A stretch of DNA of 64,000 bases from NCBI GenBank assembly GCA_964017045.1, contig OZ024807.1:21250053-21314052 (forward strand), written 5' to 3'. Both the position numbers and the translations under genes were made by a program. Every line of letters starts with the position of its first letter. Positions within the stretch are counted from its first letter, which is position 1. This document shows positions 1-13,400 of the stretch, piece after piece. The notes below the pieces were generated by a model. It had not been told where the DNA came from and did not search any database. It saw nothing but the letters and a program-made list of their open reading frames with translations. Origin of the DNA: Omphiscola glabra. Its lineage: Eukaryota > Mollusca > Gastropoda > Lymnaeidae.

Positions 1-464
1 AAGGTAAATATATATACATATAGATTTTGCATGCCCCACCATAGGTGTCGTAAAATGTGTTAATTAAATCAGAGGCATTTGAGCAACTGAGAGTGAATAA
101 ATTTAATTTTAAAATGTAACCTGTTTGTGCATTAAAAATACAAATTCCATAAATATTACTATTACCAATTCAACCTATTGTTAATGCATACAATCATATA
201 GTGAATTAATATTAATAATGATAATAAACAGAAAAGATTTATAAAATTATTTATAATAATGTATAAGTCGCATTGAAAAAATGCTAATCACAAATTTTAA
301 ATCCAATCATCCATGTTCCAATCCATGAAATTGACAATCCAAGTAGCCATGCTATTGCTATTAGTATTAGAAATCCACAGTAGAACTGGTGATCACTTAA
401 TATTATATTAGTACTTTTATAGTTCACTGAGCAGCTGAATAAAAGAATACATTTTCTTTCATAG

Positions 465-717
465 AAAGATGATAGTCAAAAGTAACATTTTGGTTGAGTC
501 CATGGCAATCTTGATCAAATTTGTGACAGTTATAGATATCATTGGTAATGATTCAGTTTATGACATAGATGAATGGAGTCCTAGTGTAGATTCCATTGGT
601 AATGAACAGTTTTTCACTGTGTCAATATTGTTGACTCCACCCATCACGATGATAAATAGGAGTCCTGAGTGTATAAATTGCCAAACAAATGCAGTTGATG
701 GTGAAAAATATCAATAG
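465..717 (+). CDS. Possible last (cytoplasmic-tail) exon of an upstream receptor relative
   Basis: An acceptor-like tract (ttttctttcatag) ends at 464 and is followed by an open frame that stops with TAG at 715-717; the reading phase on entry is 2. The roughly 83 encoded residues are hydrophilic towards the end, rich in Asp, Ser and Ile, with one tyrosine in the context NDSVYDIDEW and a C-terminal EKYQ. Gene C's juxtamembrane exon (36552-36576) exits in phase 2, so an exon of this type would fit a related gene whose earlier exons lie left of the window. An AATAAA at 1014-1019 could be its polyadenylation signal. No domain is recognised. It could be a chance open frame. Confidence 0.33.
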
Positions 718-3700
718 CTGTTAAGATTATGCTCTGGTAGTCCATACTGTGGTGGATTGTCCAGTTGGACATTCAGTTACACTTGACAGATTTTTGTTAA
801 AACAGGAAAGTTCAATACAACAAAGTTAAATTGTTCATGCAAGAGAAGTATCCAGACAGGTGTCTAGAAAAGTTTTGCTGAAGAAACACCTGGTACAGCT
901 AGGAAGTCAGTACCTCTAAGCAGAAGAGGCACTATCTTCCACTTCATCGCTACACAAACGCCTTGTAATTAAATGTTGGTCTCGTAGTAAAGACAAACTG
1001 AAATAGAGATAGAAATAAATTCATTTTAACTAAACACAAAAAAAGCATATTATCATAAGTAACAAAAGGTACCATCTATATTTGTTTTTTATAAATATTT
1101 AATTAAGTAAAGATTTTGTATTTCCGTGTGGTAGTTTTGTAATTAAATTATTAATTAAGACAATGGTGATTTAATTTATCCTGTCTATCCAGTATAGATA
1201 ATATATTGTGATGTTCTAATATTATTGTTATACAGAGTAAGCCAAGTATTTATTACATATCCATTAGGGAAAATTATTCATTCATCGGATATATTTACTT
1301 ATATAAAAAAATTCTGGTAGTTGAGTCCCCATTACAGCTTGTCCAAATGGAATGAACAGATGTGAATCCGAGATACTGGTAGTACTAGAAGCACAACTCT
1401 TCACAGCTCCTCCAAAAAGTGGTGTTGACATGGCTGTATATTTAAAAGAATGAAAATGATAAGACATTTAAGAAATGTTAACACCAATATTTGAATACAA
1501 ACTAAGGGCGTAGCTGTTAATGTTATTTTATAAATGAATTTATTCAATAACCAGCATTCAGACTGGACTAAGCCTCAAAAGTCAAATATAATAGCTTTGA
1601 AATAAAGCAGTAAAGCTTAAAAAGGGTATACAAAAGTAAAATTAAGAAAGGGATATGGTACATGTTATTTAGACGATAAATATAAATAATATTATGTTAC
1701 CTAGTAAAAATTGACAATGAAGTTCAGTAGCTGCCGAGCCTACAATTCATTGATTATATAAAATGAGTTTAAGATAAAATATATAAATATCATTAAGGAC
1801 ATTATTATCCATTACCAAAAATATAATTTCAGAAAAACATTGGATGGATTCGACTGCATTTCGTGTTATTTACATTTGAGGCACTTGGAACACACGTTTT
1901 AGTTTTCCACCTACTTTCTTCCCTGGGTTTTGGCTGGGATAAACTTAGGAGTGGTAACAGGTCGGTCATCTTCTTTTAAATCATATACGTTTATCCTGTG
2001 TATGTAAAAGAACCTCTTATTGCATATATGCTATTTTGATTGAGTGGGAAAAAAAGTATATTGGCCTATAAATTACTAATACTTGACTTCATTTGCATTT
2101 CCAATTTTCATAGCGCCAATATTTTATAATTATCATACTGACTTAAAAAAACAACAACGCGTTTCTTGAATATTTTTATATACTAGACACGCAAAGGTCA
2201 AGGTTCATGTCTTTTGGGACGAAATATATCATACGAATTTACAACTCAAGTAGTTGTCAAAGTTCCTGTTCTTTAGGATAAAATATATTATCATAAGTAT
2301 TTACACAACACGCAGAGGTAAAAGTTCATGTTCTTTAGGATGAAATATCTCATCATAAGTATCTCTAAAAAAATTGTTTCCACTCCGTAGAACATGTCAC
2401 TAAGAATAACTACTTCACGATTATTTAATGTATGTCTCATGGAATAAAATATTCACACTTTTTAACATGAAAAAATTTAAGAAAGTGCATTGTGAATTTA
2501 CACGTTAATATTTTAAAATGCTTTAATGTTATTACACATAATAAACATATACATTTTAATAAAAAACAACATATAATGCAACACACAAAAACATAGAAAA
2601 AAGAAACTTAAAAACTAACACGCTGGTATTTACTACATCACTGGGCAGTAATGGACGATGATCATCGAAACTGGAATCGTAATCACTTGATTCTGGTTCT
2701 CAATTATTTTCCTCAGAAAATTTAAATAGCAATTAATCGATATTTTCACTGGTAAAACTTGTTTTCAAAGCGATTGCTTTGTAACGTCAAATTTCGTCCA
2801 ATAAAATGTGGCTAAGATGGCGGCTCTCACTGACTATGTCATGTGTTTTTTTGACTCGCAAAACACATTGAATTTTCAAAATCTTAATTTTTTTTATAAT
2901 TTTAAAAAAAGTTGATTCAAAAAAATATCTCAGTTGTACGATTAAAAAACATACACAATTAGCTGCGTGTAGAAATTTACGCTCTATATATAAAATGAAT
3001 GATAGTGAGAACTCAATAGTAATAACAAGAAGTATAGAAGAAGACACCTTCTTTTTAGAACTGTTATACTGGTAGCATAATAAAGAAGCTTGTGGCTTGG
3101 CAATTAGCGTAGAAATGTTGTCTTGTATGCGACATTTTGGCCTAGTCGTTGAATCTACACACAATAAAACATTTTGAAATTAAGTAGCCTATGATCTTCT
3201 TCCAAGTTCTTAATATATTTTTTATATTACTTTTGTGTGTAAAAATGTAATGTTAAAACATAATTTAGGGGAACGGGTAAGGAAATTCCCCAACACCTCA
3301 TTTAATTATCTATAGTTTTTTATCATTACGTGCAGAAAAAAAAATAGTGGATTTTTCTAGTTAGGTATTATTATCGCATTGTCCAGACTGATGTTAAATG
3401 TGGCCTATAGGTTAATTAAAAAACTGTTGATGTCCGTTTGCAGAAAAATCAAATTAAATACACCGGAAACGTTGGCAAAAAGCAACATAGGTGTATTGAT
3501 GCATTTTCGATAGTTGTCTACCATCTTTTTCAGCTAGCTATTATCTCCTAGGTACATATTGGCTTGTTTTGTTTACGGTTGCAAGGTGATGTAACACTGT
3601 GAATGGGTATGCTTTTTCGGCTCCCATATTATTTTGTTTTGTTTAATGTCGTAAATAATATATATGTATTTATTTTTACTTATGTATTCTTTATTTTCAG
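718..3700. other. Intergenic AT-rich DNA before gene A
   Basis: Apart from the short tandem repeat at 2188-2362 and the AATAAA at 1014, I see no gene or recognisable element here. The small open frames on the minus strand at 1282-1467 and 2787-3164 have no family features and are low-complexity. The promoter and first untranslated exon of gene A should lie in this stretch, but I cannot place them. Confidence 0.5.
2188..2362. repeat. Short tandem repeat, about 60-75 bp unit, 3 diverged copies
   Basis: Three successive copies carry the pattern aagttcatgttctttaggat followed by gaaatat and atcataagtatt. Copies are 80-90% alike by eye and differ in spacer length. Confidence 0.6.
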
Positions 3701-3835
3701 GGACATTTAATGAGGAGTTAACACCACACAAGTCGAGTAAATAGCACAGTTAACATTGGGTGATCACACGGGAAATCAACAATATGTCTGGTTTTATTTC
3801 TTTAAAGATAATTTCAGCATTCTTGGCTTGCATAT
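3701..3835 (+). other. Gene A: 5' UTR plus signal-peptide exon
   Basis: A good acceptor (ctttattttcag) ends at 3700. The exon carries about 83 nt of untranslated leader and then ATG at 3784. The first codons read MSGFISLKIISAFLACI, a classic hydrophobic signal peptide. The donor gtgagt begins at 3836 and leaves phase 1, the phase the next exon needs. The first exon of gene D has the same plan: acceptor, short leader, signal peptide, phase-1 donor. Confidence 0.7.
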
Positions 3836-6800
3836 GTGAGTGATTCTATGTTAATAACTAATAACTCGTTACAATCAATGTGATCTTAAAAAAAAAAGAA
3901 AACCAATACTTAAAATAAACGAAGGGAAAAAAAATAAGTATCATTCAGTAACTTACGTACGGTTAATGCCAAGACGATTTCACCCTTTCCACTAAACTCC
4001 ACTACAAACTGGGTGGACATTTCTCTCATGAATATTTAGAGAATAATTAGTACTAGTGCAACCAGAAATCTATTATTTATTCAAAAGAACCCTAGTTTTT
4101 TTTAATTTTTTTTTTCAAACTAAAAAACATTAAATTAAAATCACATATTCCATGTCCAAAATTTTTAAAAAGTCAATCAATGTTTTAAGTTTTAAGGATT
4201 TAATAAAAAGAAAATCTTATTTTTTTGACGATAAATAAAGTTAAATAAAATATTCATATGTTAAAATTACTGTTTTATCTCTATATGCATTCATGCACAT
4301 TTTAAGCAAGGAAGAAGAAATATTGGAACTATCAATGGGGATCGCGACATAACAGATCTACCACACAGCATATCTTTACTATCAGGTGTCCCTTGGGAAC
4401 ATGCTACGAATCAACATCAACTTACACCAACTATATGTTGAATACAAAAAGCTTGTGGTAGCGTTAACAAGAAACATATGTATAATGCACTAAAGGAACG
4501 TGTAGACCCGAACGATGTATAACTTTAAAGTAGAATTAAAGTACAAGGAAAGTTATTGAATGAGTTCCTTAGACAAAGAGACTCAGTGTCAGTTGTTGTG
4601 TTTGACATGATTTTAGAAACATTTATGACAAACACGCACGTGAACACCAGTGGAACTATCACAAACTGCTTCCATAGAAACTTTACATAGCCACAACAAT
4701 CGGGAACTTTATATATTAGCAAACCATTGCATTACAAAGAATATGCAGACAGCTGGTCTGAAAGAGCAATGATATAATGAAAGCGTTCATGGAGTTGAAT
4801 TTGCTTCAGTCCAAGCTGGTCTAGAGGTAAAAAAAATCGAAGGCACTTTACAAAAACATAGAACCTGCTCAAAAGATGGGATGGGAAAATCTTCAGGTGA
4901 TAGACATTGATGAAGGGAGAATCCGTACAATACCAGTAGATAGCATCTTGAAAGAAAAAATATACTCAATGACTGTCAGCATGGCTTCAGAGTCTATAGA
5001 TCATGTGAGACCCAGGTCCTTGAATTTGTTGAAGACTTGATGACAAATCTAGAAAAAAGAAATCAATCTGATGTGCTGGTGATGGACTTCTCAAAGGCCT
5101 TTGACGGTGTCATCATAGTTTGCTTCTACACAAACGTCAGAGATATGGGATCCAAGGCACTACTAAAACATGGATCTCTAGCTTCTTCAACAACCAAGCA
5201 GTAGTGGTGGACAGTACAAGCTCGTCCTTTGACAGTGTTAAGTCAGGGATCCCCCAGGGCTCGGTGCTAGGCCCCTGTTTGTTCCTGGCATACATCAATG
5301 ACCTACCCGAGAAACTGACATCCCAAGCAAGACTGTTCGCAGATGACACAGATCGGTGTATAGGACGATCGCCAATAGATCTGACAAGGACTAGTAACAA
5401 ATGGATCTCAATCGATTAGCTGATTGGGAGGCGAGCTGGGACATTGAATTTCATCCATCCAAGTGCCCGACACTGGCAGTCTCTAGAAGTTGTACTCCTC
5501 TACACTACCAATATGAATTTTATGGCCATTTACTTGAGTCAGTTTCCTCCGTAAGGTACTGCATTGTAAGACTTGGCCTACCGGTCGACCAGAAGTTAGA
5601 TTGCCGATGCAGAGAAGGACTTACATTAGCTGGGAGTCCACACATGGAGGCGGAAAGCAACGGATGGATGTATGCAGAGGAGCAGTCAAGGGCCTTACAC
5701 AGCCGATGATGATTATGAACAAGAAACATCAACAGATGATATTTCCCTTGCTGCATTTCTTTCAAGGCTGTATGTACAAATGGCTGCATCCTTTTTACTA
5801 GACCATTCTAACGAGCTTACGAACTTATACGGGAAGTCATTAAAGTGCATATTTTTTACTCACTGTCGTAAGTTCACAGATGTTGGCAAGAGTGATGCAA
5901 CTCTTCATCTTTCTCTTCTTAGCTGATTTTCGTTGCCGATTTGTATAAGTGTTGATGAAGACAAAGAGAGGAAGACATAGTGAGAGAAAAAAGATAATTA
6001 TTAATTGACCTATAAACATATATCTATCAAAGAAAATAAAGGCTGTCACATATGCATCAGTTTCAGTATTGTTACTTTGGGAGCACACTGTATTACGGAA
6101 CCAGGTGAAATGATATGTTTCTAATCGAACTATTCGGCGTTTAAAATATCAGCGATTTGTTTTTTGGGGCAGCCATTTGTGTATGCCTGCCGCATATTTT
6201 TTATTATAATTTTTATTTTTTTTACAATTTAGTTTGGCATATTTCTTAGGACTAATCTCGTTACACAAGGGATGTTCTGACTATTTAAAATCCGATAACA
6301 TTTATAGTATTTAAAATTTAATAAGAATTTTCAATAACAATTTCGGTCTATTATTGCTTTTTAATTTTGATACATCAAAGAAAAATAGTATTGGTGACTT
6401 CAATTTACTTTGACTACACAATCAGTGTTGACAAAAAAAGTTGAACTTTTTCCTTCCCCTTATTACACATTTTATAACGAAGAAATCTAAATCTAAAATT
6501 TTCAAAATGATTTTCATGGCTGGATGGATATATTAATAATTCAATCATATTTGTGAATATATATATATATTTCAAAAATTGTATAAATACTATTTATTTT
6601 TTGATACTTATATTTTATAATTGACCACAGATATTGTCTTCGCTGACAAAATACAGCTGTTTGACTACAGCCAAGGAGATTCAAAAACTACATGCCGAAG
6701 TGGCGTGCTACTTAATGTTGACAAGTCTGGTTTCAGAAGTGTGATTCAATTTGATAACAGTGTCGGCGACATTTTGTTTGTAAAATATGAGATAAAGGAG

Positions 6801-9800
6801 GAGTCAAAGCAAAGTTTTCAACATGTAATAATAGTTTTAAACCCATTTATCGTGACCCTTAATGTCGTCATACACATTTTAGTCTGAGGGCGCCTGTTGA
6901 ATTTTTTTTTTTCATTTCTTTTAAAGCGAGTTTTGTTTTTAATGGATGTCATTCAACGTTATCGTTTTTAACTTGCGGATTTTTGTTTTCCATTACATTC
7001 CTTTAAATTTCTCGACATCTCTCCATTTTTTAGTTAGACGATCTTAGAAGATTTTTAAAAAAAAAATCCTCACCAGCAGTGTTTCTTTCATGCAGCTCTC
7101 CGGGGGGGGGGGGGGAGAGCATGGCAAATGTGCAAAAAATGTACAACAATATAACACAAATATATTTAAACAATTTTAAAATGATTAAATTGTCAATTTA
7201 AATAGTTTTTAAAGGCATAGTAACTGGTGCCTTTAACCGATTACAATTAGTGGAATCTATAAAGAACCGCTTCCCTCGATATATTTGATGGTCCGCGTAT
7301 GTAACGTTAATCTTGCTTGTGGCCTACAGCAGTCGGTTATCAATATGGTTCTGGCCACTCCAGTCTTAATTCCTGTTGTTCACATATATCGATATTTTTT
7401 TTTTTTTTGAATTATTTTTTAATGCATTTATTAAGAAATAGCAATCCCCACAAATTATGTAAATATAAAAAAACAAAAGCCGCATTACTGTTTTTATAAA
7501 TATAACAAAATATTTGCATACCACTAGCAGGTCAATAACTTTTCCTTTTTGCCCCCCCCCTTTTTTCCCCCACAAATCCGGTTTTGAAATATGATAATAA
7601 AGAAAATATCCTCAACACAACTTTAAACCCCGAATGTATCCGAGGCACCATGCAATTAGTTGTTTGCTGGTAAACTCAAAAATATAACTGTTGATTTTGA
7701 AATAATCAAACATTTTCTGTTGAGCATATTCCCCCGGCCCCTTCACCGATCAAGATTCATTGGTGCCCACGATTTTCGCCCTACCTGACCGATGAAAGTG
7801 ATTGCCGATTTTTGGTGTTCATAGATATACTGCCCAGTGGCGTTGCTGATATATTTACGGCCAAATAATTTGACCCCCTCCCCCTTTTTTCACGATACAG
7901 ACTCTGCAGTTGTCCCAAAATGCCACACCTGCAGAAAATGAAAAAGTGATACCAAGATGGATCACCCAAACCGACCTTTTTCTACGTTACCAGCGTCAGA
8001 CGCCAAGATTCATTTTTACGCTCCTACTCAACACTGAAACCCATTTTTTTTAACAATTAAATACAATCAAAACCAATTTTTGCCACCCCAGCTAGACTGG
8101 ACACAAGCAACCGGTACCACACCGCCCCAGGAAATCTGACCTCCCCCGGGTTAAAATGACTGAAAAAGCTGTTTGCATACCAATTCACAATTAAGTGCAC
8201 CTTTTTTTTTTTTCTTTTTTCTTTTTTTTTTTTTAAAATTGGGAATGTGCGCCTACTTTTTATGCGGTATTTGTTATTTATTATTTAGGTTACGTTTTTT
8301 ACAATAGTACATAAATGAGAAATGTTTTCGATTATCTGTTGATGCATTAAAGTGATACACCATAACATACTTGAATGAAGATATATATATTATTAAAGAT
8401 GTATGTTACAGTAACATATACTAATATAGAGAAAGCTCATATGTTGCATACTAACGTTGTTTGATGACTTTAAATGATTCTACGGGATAAGCTGTACAAT
8501 TAAATCAGGTGTTAGTTTGATACAAATATATCAATCTAAAGAAGTCATCTTGTTAAATGTAAATACTGTTATTTGCGATTGAAGATTAATATTTATTTTT
8601 TATTTTTTAAGGTTTAAATTTGTTTTTTAACTATACATATTGATTTATTTAGGTAGCTGTTTTAATATATTACTTTTACAAAAAAACTTTATTTCTAACA
8701 ATAGCATTTCGCATTTCAGTTACTTTCAATTGATCTGGCCAAGCAATGTAAATTGGGACAGATTAAAGGAAACACTGAATTCAGTTGTCGGAAAGTTTCG
8801 GAGAAAGAATTTAATGTTACCGTACTTGTGAAAGCTCTTATTGAATACAGCAATGCCACCGTGAGAGGATTTTTCTCCACAGATGATCCTAAAAACAAGA
8901 GAGTCCAGCTGCCAATGGTATACGGTAAGCGATATACATATCTTATACAATTATATGCAAGAAAATATTTAAATGAACTTATACTATACTTTATAACACT
9001 GTTCATGATAAAAGATTACATAAAATGAATCTTCAATAAATCGTTAACAATTAACAATAGTATATGGAGTTTTATTAACAAACGTATTTTTTCCACATTT
9101 ATATGTTACATTTTAACGAGAAAAGTCAATCCACTAATGTTGATCTAAATATGTATTAAAACGTATACAATGTGGCAAATCTTTGTGGTTTTCTTTTTCT
9201 TCGTCTTCTATACTTGTAGGGCCCAGGGTCAATGAATTGATCATTCTTGCTCCAATGTTTCAGAGGGGTTTGCGATGTAACAATGCAGGGTTGTTAAAGG
9301 GATTAATCACTGGTTGCAAGGACTACTCACACTTGTATTATGAACTTCAGGTTGGAAAACAGGAGGCAAACGACACAAATGTGTCAAGTGTGTCAAGTGT
9401 CGAAGCCTTAACTGTTGCTTTTTTGGATGCTTGTTCCAGTCCCTGATTGTCTTTGGCAGGAAGTTTTTTTTGTATGTGCCGTAACTGCTGTTGCCGGAGA
9501 TTCGTCTTCGTTCCTCCTATGGTGACCATCCCTGTGTTTCCAGCATGCTGTCAACACTTGAGGTGTTTCTGTAACGGTTCAGAACAAAGCATGCTGCCCG
9601 TCGACGGGCCGCCTCCAACCTGTCGGTATTCTTGTTGGTGAATGGGTCCCAGACTTACGATGAGTACGCTTAAAGCAGCAGGACAATGGCTTTATACCGT
9701 TTTTATTCACGTTCGAGTTTCCGATCTTCAGATTTCGCCTCAAGATCAGCGGACCTCTCTTGTAATGGTGACACCGAGGTACCTTTTCGAGGAAACTGGC

Positions 9801-10384
9801 TCAAAAATATGGTCATGCAAATCTGGCAGGACCTGGCACTTGACGAGATTAAATTCCATGTACCAGCTCCACTCCAACTGGGCTAACAGATGGGGGACAT
9901 GTTGTAGCTGATCCATGTCAGAACTTTTGATGACCATCCTATACACCACCGTGTCGTCTGAAAACAGCCTTGCTTGGGAGGTCAGCTTCTCGTTCAGGTC
10001 ATTGATATATTCTAGGAACAAACAGGTGTCTCACACCGAGCCTTGGAGACCCCTGACTTATCACCGTCACAGTACAAGTTGTGCAGTCTACCCCTACTAC
10101 CTGACATCTGTCGCTGAGGAAGCTAGAGATCCATGTTTTGATAGTGATTGGATCCCATATCTCTGCAGTTTGTGTAATAAAAAAATATTATTGGCACGGT
10201 CAAATGCCTTTGAGAAGTCCATCACAAGCACATCAGTTGCTTGCTGTTCTCTAGATTTGTCGTTAAGTTTGTTACGAATTCAAGGATCTGGATGTCATAT
10301 GATCTTTTGACTAGGAAGCCGTGCTGACAGTTATTGAGTATAGTATGGCTTACTATGTATATGTAAATTTTTTTGCGATAGATG

Positions 10385-10453
<69 letters not shown>

Positions 10454-13400
10454 GTATAATTACCGGGAATTATGTAATTTATTTATATATATTTATTATT
10501 ATGTGCATTTTTAAAAATATAAATTTAAACATGAAAGCGTTAATTTGGATCTTATATGTGACATTTTGAACATTTAGCCTTCAAGTCTTTGTTTGCAAAG
10601 GTTGTTTCGATTTTAATGACATATAATGTATTGTAAGGAAAATGTACATTTTGAAGGAATTAATCAAATATGGAAGTCGTTAATCTTCGTCATCCACCTG
10701 CATAAACCGTATTCAAAGTGATTGCATAATGGTATGGCATGGCACACCAAATTTTGGCCTAAAAAAGTGTTTAAAAACATTTTATTTTTAAAAAATGCGC
10801 ACTATTATTTTTTAACGATCCTTATTTGCTACTTTCATGAAACAAATGTACGCATATTTGAAAGTAAATGCACACATAGTTTATAAGACATAATATACCA
10901 GTAAAAATTAAGAAAGATAATATACCAGTAAAACGTAAGCAAGATTTTAATTTTAAAAATGTGTAATTTAAAAGTTTTATTTTTAAAAGTGAAAATATGT
11001 TTTTGTTTTGCTTTCAACGCCATCAATACATATGTTTGTTGTATCTGGGATCCAATAATAACATGCAGACAAACGTATCGACCATATACTCTTTTACTTA
11101 GAAATTGTCTTTAGTATATAGTATAAAAAGCAAAACTTTAAAATGTAGACTATTGACTGGATGACATAATTTTGACATCACTCTACCATTAATTGCGGAA
11201 GTTCAAAATGATCAATAGGCGTCACTAGTGTTGGTTGAACACTGGGCAGTAAATTCCGGAATCACCACTCACTGAGTAACTTTTAGCCAGATCACACATA
11301 AACGCTTTTCTTTATAGAGATGTTTGTAATTTAAGATATACATCAACACAAGCCATATAAGAAAACACAATAAGATTTGAGGTAACTACGTTTAAAAGTG
11401 AAACACAAAAATATTATTAAAACACATGTGTAGCTCACACATGTACTTTCCTGGTTTGTTAATGAACATTTCAATTAATTTAACACAATATTTTTCAATT
11501 TTTTTGTTTTAATTGACAAAAGTAAAAGTCGAAAAACCTGGACTGTTCTGCTAGTTCCATGGTTTCGTTTCTGAAAAGCTTATTTCACATGAAGCCATAG
11601 ACACACATAGCGTTACAAATAATTGAGTTTGATGCGAGTATTGGGAGAGATTGCTGAACCTGCTCTGGTGTCATCCTGCTCTGATGGACCGCTGTTCTGT
11701 CCCGAGACACCCTGTTCTGTTGGCATCATGATATGGTGAAAGCATCGCAAGACCAGAACGCATGCACTGTAAAGTGGTAAATACTAAATAGTTTAACTTT
11801 TTGAAAAAGCGTACCTCACTTGAAGTTACAATATATACAGAGCGCGATAAATTATTGAAGCTTAAAAAGAGGATTGGGAAAGCTCCAAGCCATGCTCTTT
11901 TGTCCGAAATGTCTCTTTGTCACCCTGCTCTGGTGGCAATCTTTTTATGGTGGCAACCTGCTAAGATGGCAACCTTATCATGTGCAGCCTTTTCTTGTTG
12001 CACACTGTGTGTATGGCAATCTGCTATGATTGCATCCTACTTGTATGGACCCTGCTCTGTCTGGTGATACCCTGCGTTTTCTCGAGTCAAACTGGCAACC
12101 TGGTATTGGTACCCACCGTAATGTTTGCCAAATACTGTGATGGCACCACTCGCTGTCTGATGTCACCCTGTTCAGGTGTCAAACTGGTATTAGTACCGTC
12201 CGTAATGTTTCCAACATACTGTGATAGCACTCTGCGCTGTCTGATGACACTCTTTTCTGGTGCCAATCTGATCTGGTGGCACTCTGTTCTGTTGAAACCC
12301 TGTTTTGGCGTCTCCATGTTCTGTAGCTCCCTGATCTTGTTACATATCATTCTTGTGGCAATCTATTCTTGTTTTTTTTTTCTGAGTGTGCTTAGTGAAC
12401 CGACTGAAGTGAATTTTGTAAAAATTCACCTTTCAAAATGTGTCATCCTCCTATGTAGATGTAACCTGGAGTAGTCTACACTTCTGCACTCCTTAGTGAC
12501 GCCACTGACAAGGACTTTAAAAAAGCGCACAATTATAATGTATTTCTATCAATTTTACAAGATAATGTTTGTTCCCTTTCTCACAGAACCAACAAACGCA
12601 ACTGGTCAACTGATCATAAATAAACAAGATAAAACAAGAGATACATCTTGTTATGCCGTTATTCATACCAGTGAACTAAATCTTGAGTTTGAATGTGTCA
12701 GTTCTGCCAAGCCATGTGTGATAGAAATACAAGTGGACAATGCCGTTGCAAAAGAGGGAAAGGATCGTGTGGTTCTGAACAGAAAGACGACAAAAGCTGA
12801 AGAACTGTTTGTGACAATTAAATATGCTGCCTGCAGACTGGGTGGAGAAAACGTATACATCAAATGTGGAATTAATATGAGTAAGTAATTTTAAAATGTA
12901 AGCTTTTAAGAATATGTTCTTGTTTTAGAAATTTAAAAAAAAATAAAAAATAAAAACCTGCTTATTATATTTGAATCCTAATTTTTTTTTAAAATATATT
13001 TTATAATAATAAGAATGTTTTTTAATAAAATATTAAGCGTTTAATTTGTTTTGGAAAATCAAATGCATTGAATACTATACACTGGTTTTTCTTGTTGATC
13101 AGCAGTTTACTCTTCAATAAATGGTACAATGGCTTGGCGCTTCACAAATAATTTCATTACTAGTACTGCTATGACATAAGACACTTGAATTAAATATTGA
13201 CTATTTTAGAAATAGACACTGTTCATACAGTTGTTTTCTTTTTCTGCTCCATTTTCATTTTTCTTCTTAGCCTGCTATGCTTGTTGCGCAAATTTAACAA
13301 ACATTCATTGCTAAGAGATATCCAAACTTCTTATAAATCTCAAGAAAATTGATATTTTAAGAAAAAAATACTTTAAACTAATCATATCATGACACATGAC

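Noticed and set aside
11980..12474. 164-residue frame
   Set aside because: It covers a degenerate ctgctctggtggcaa repeat with overlapping frames on the other strand; no domain.
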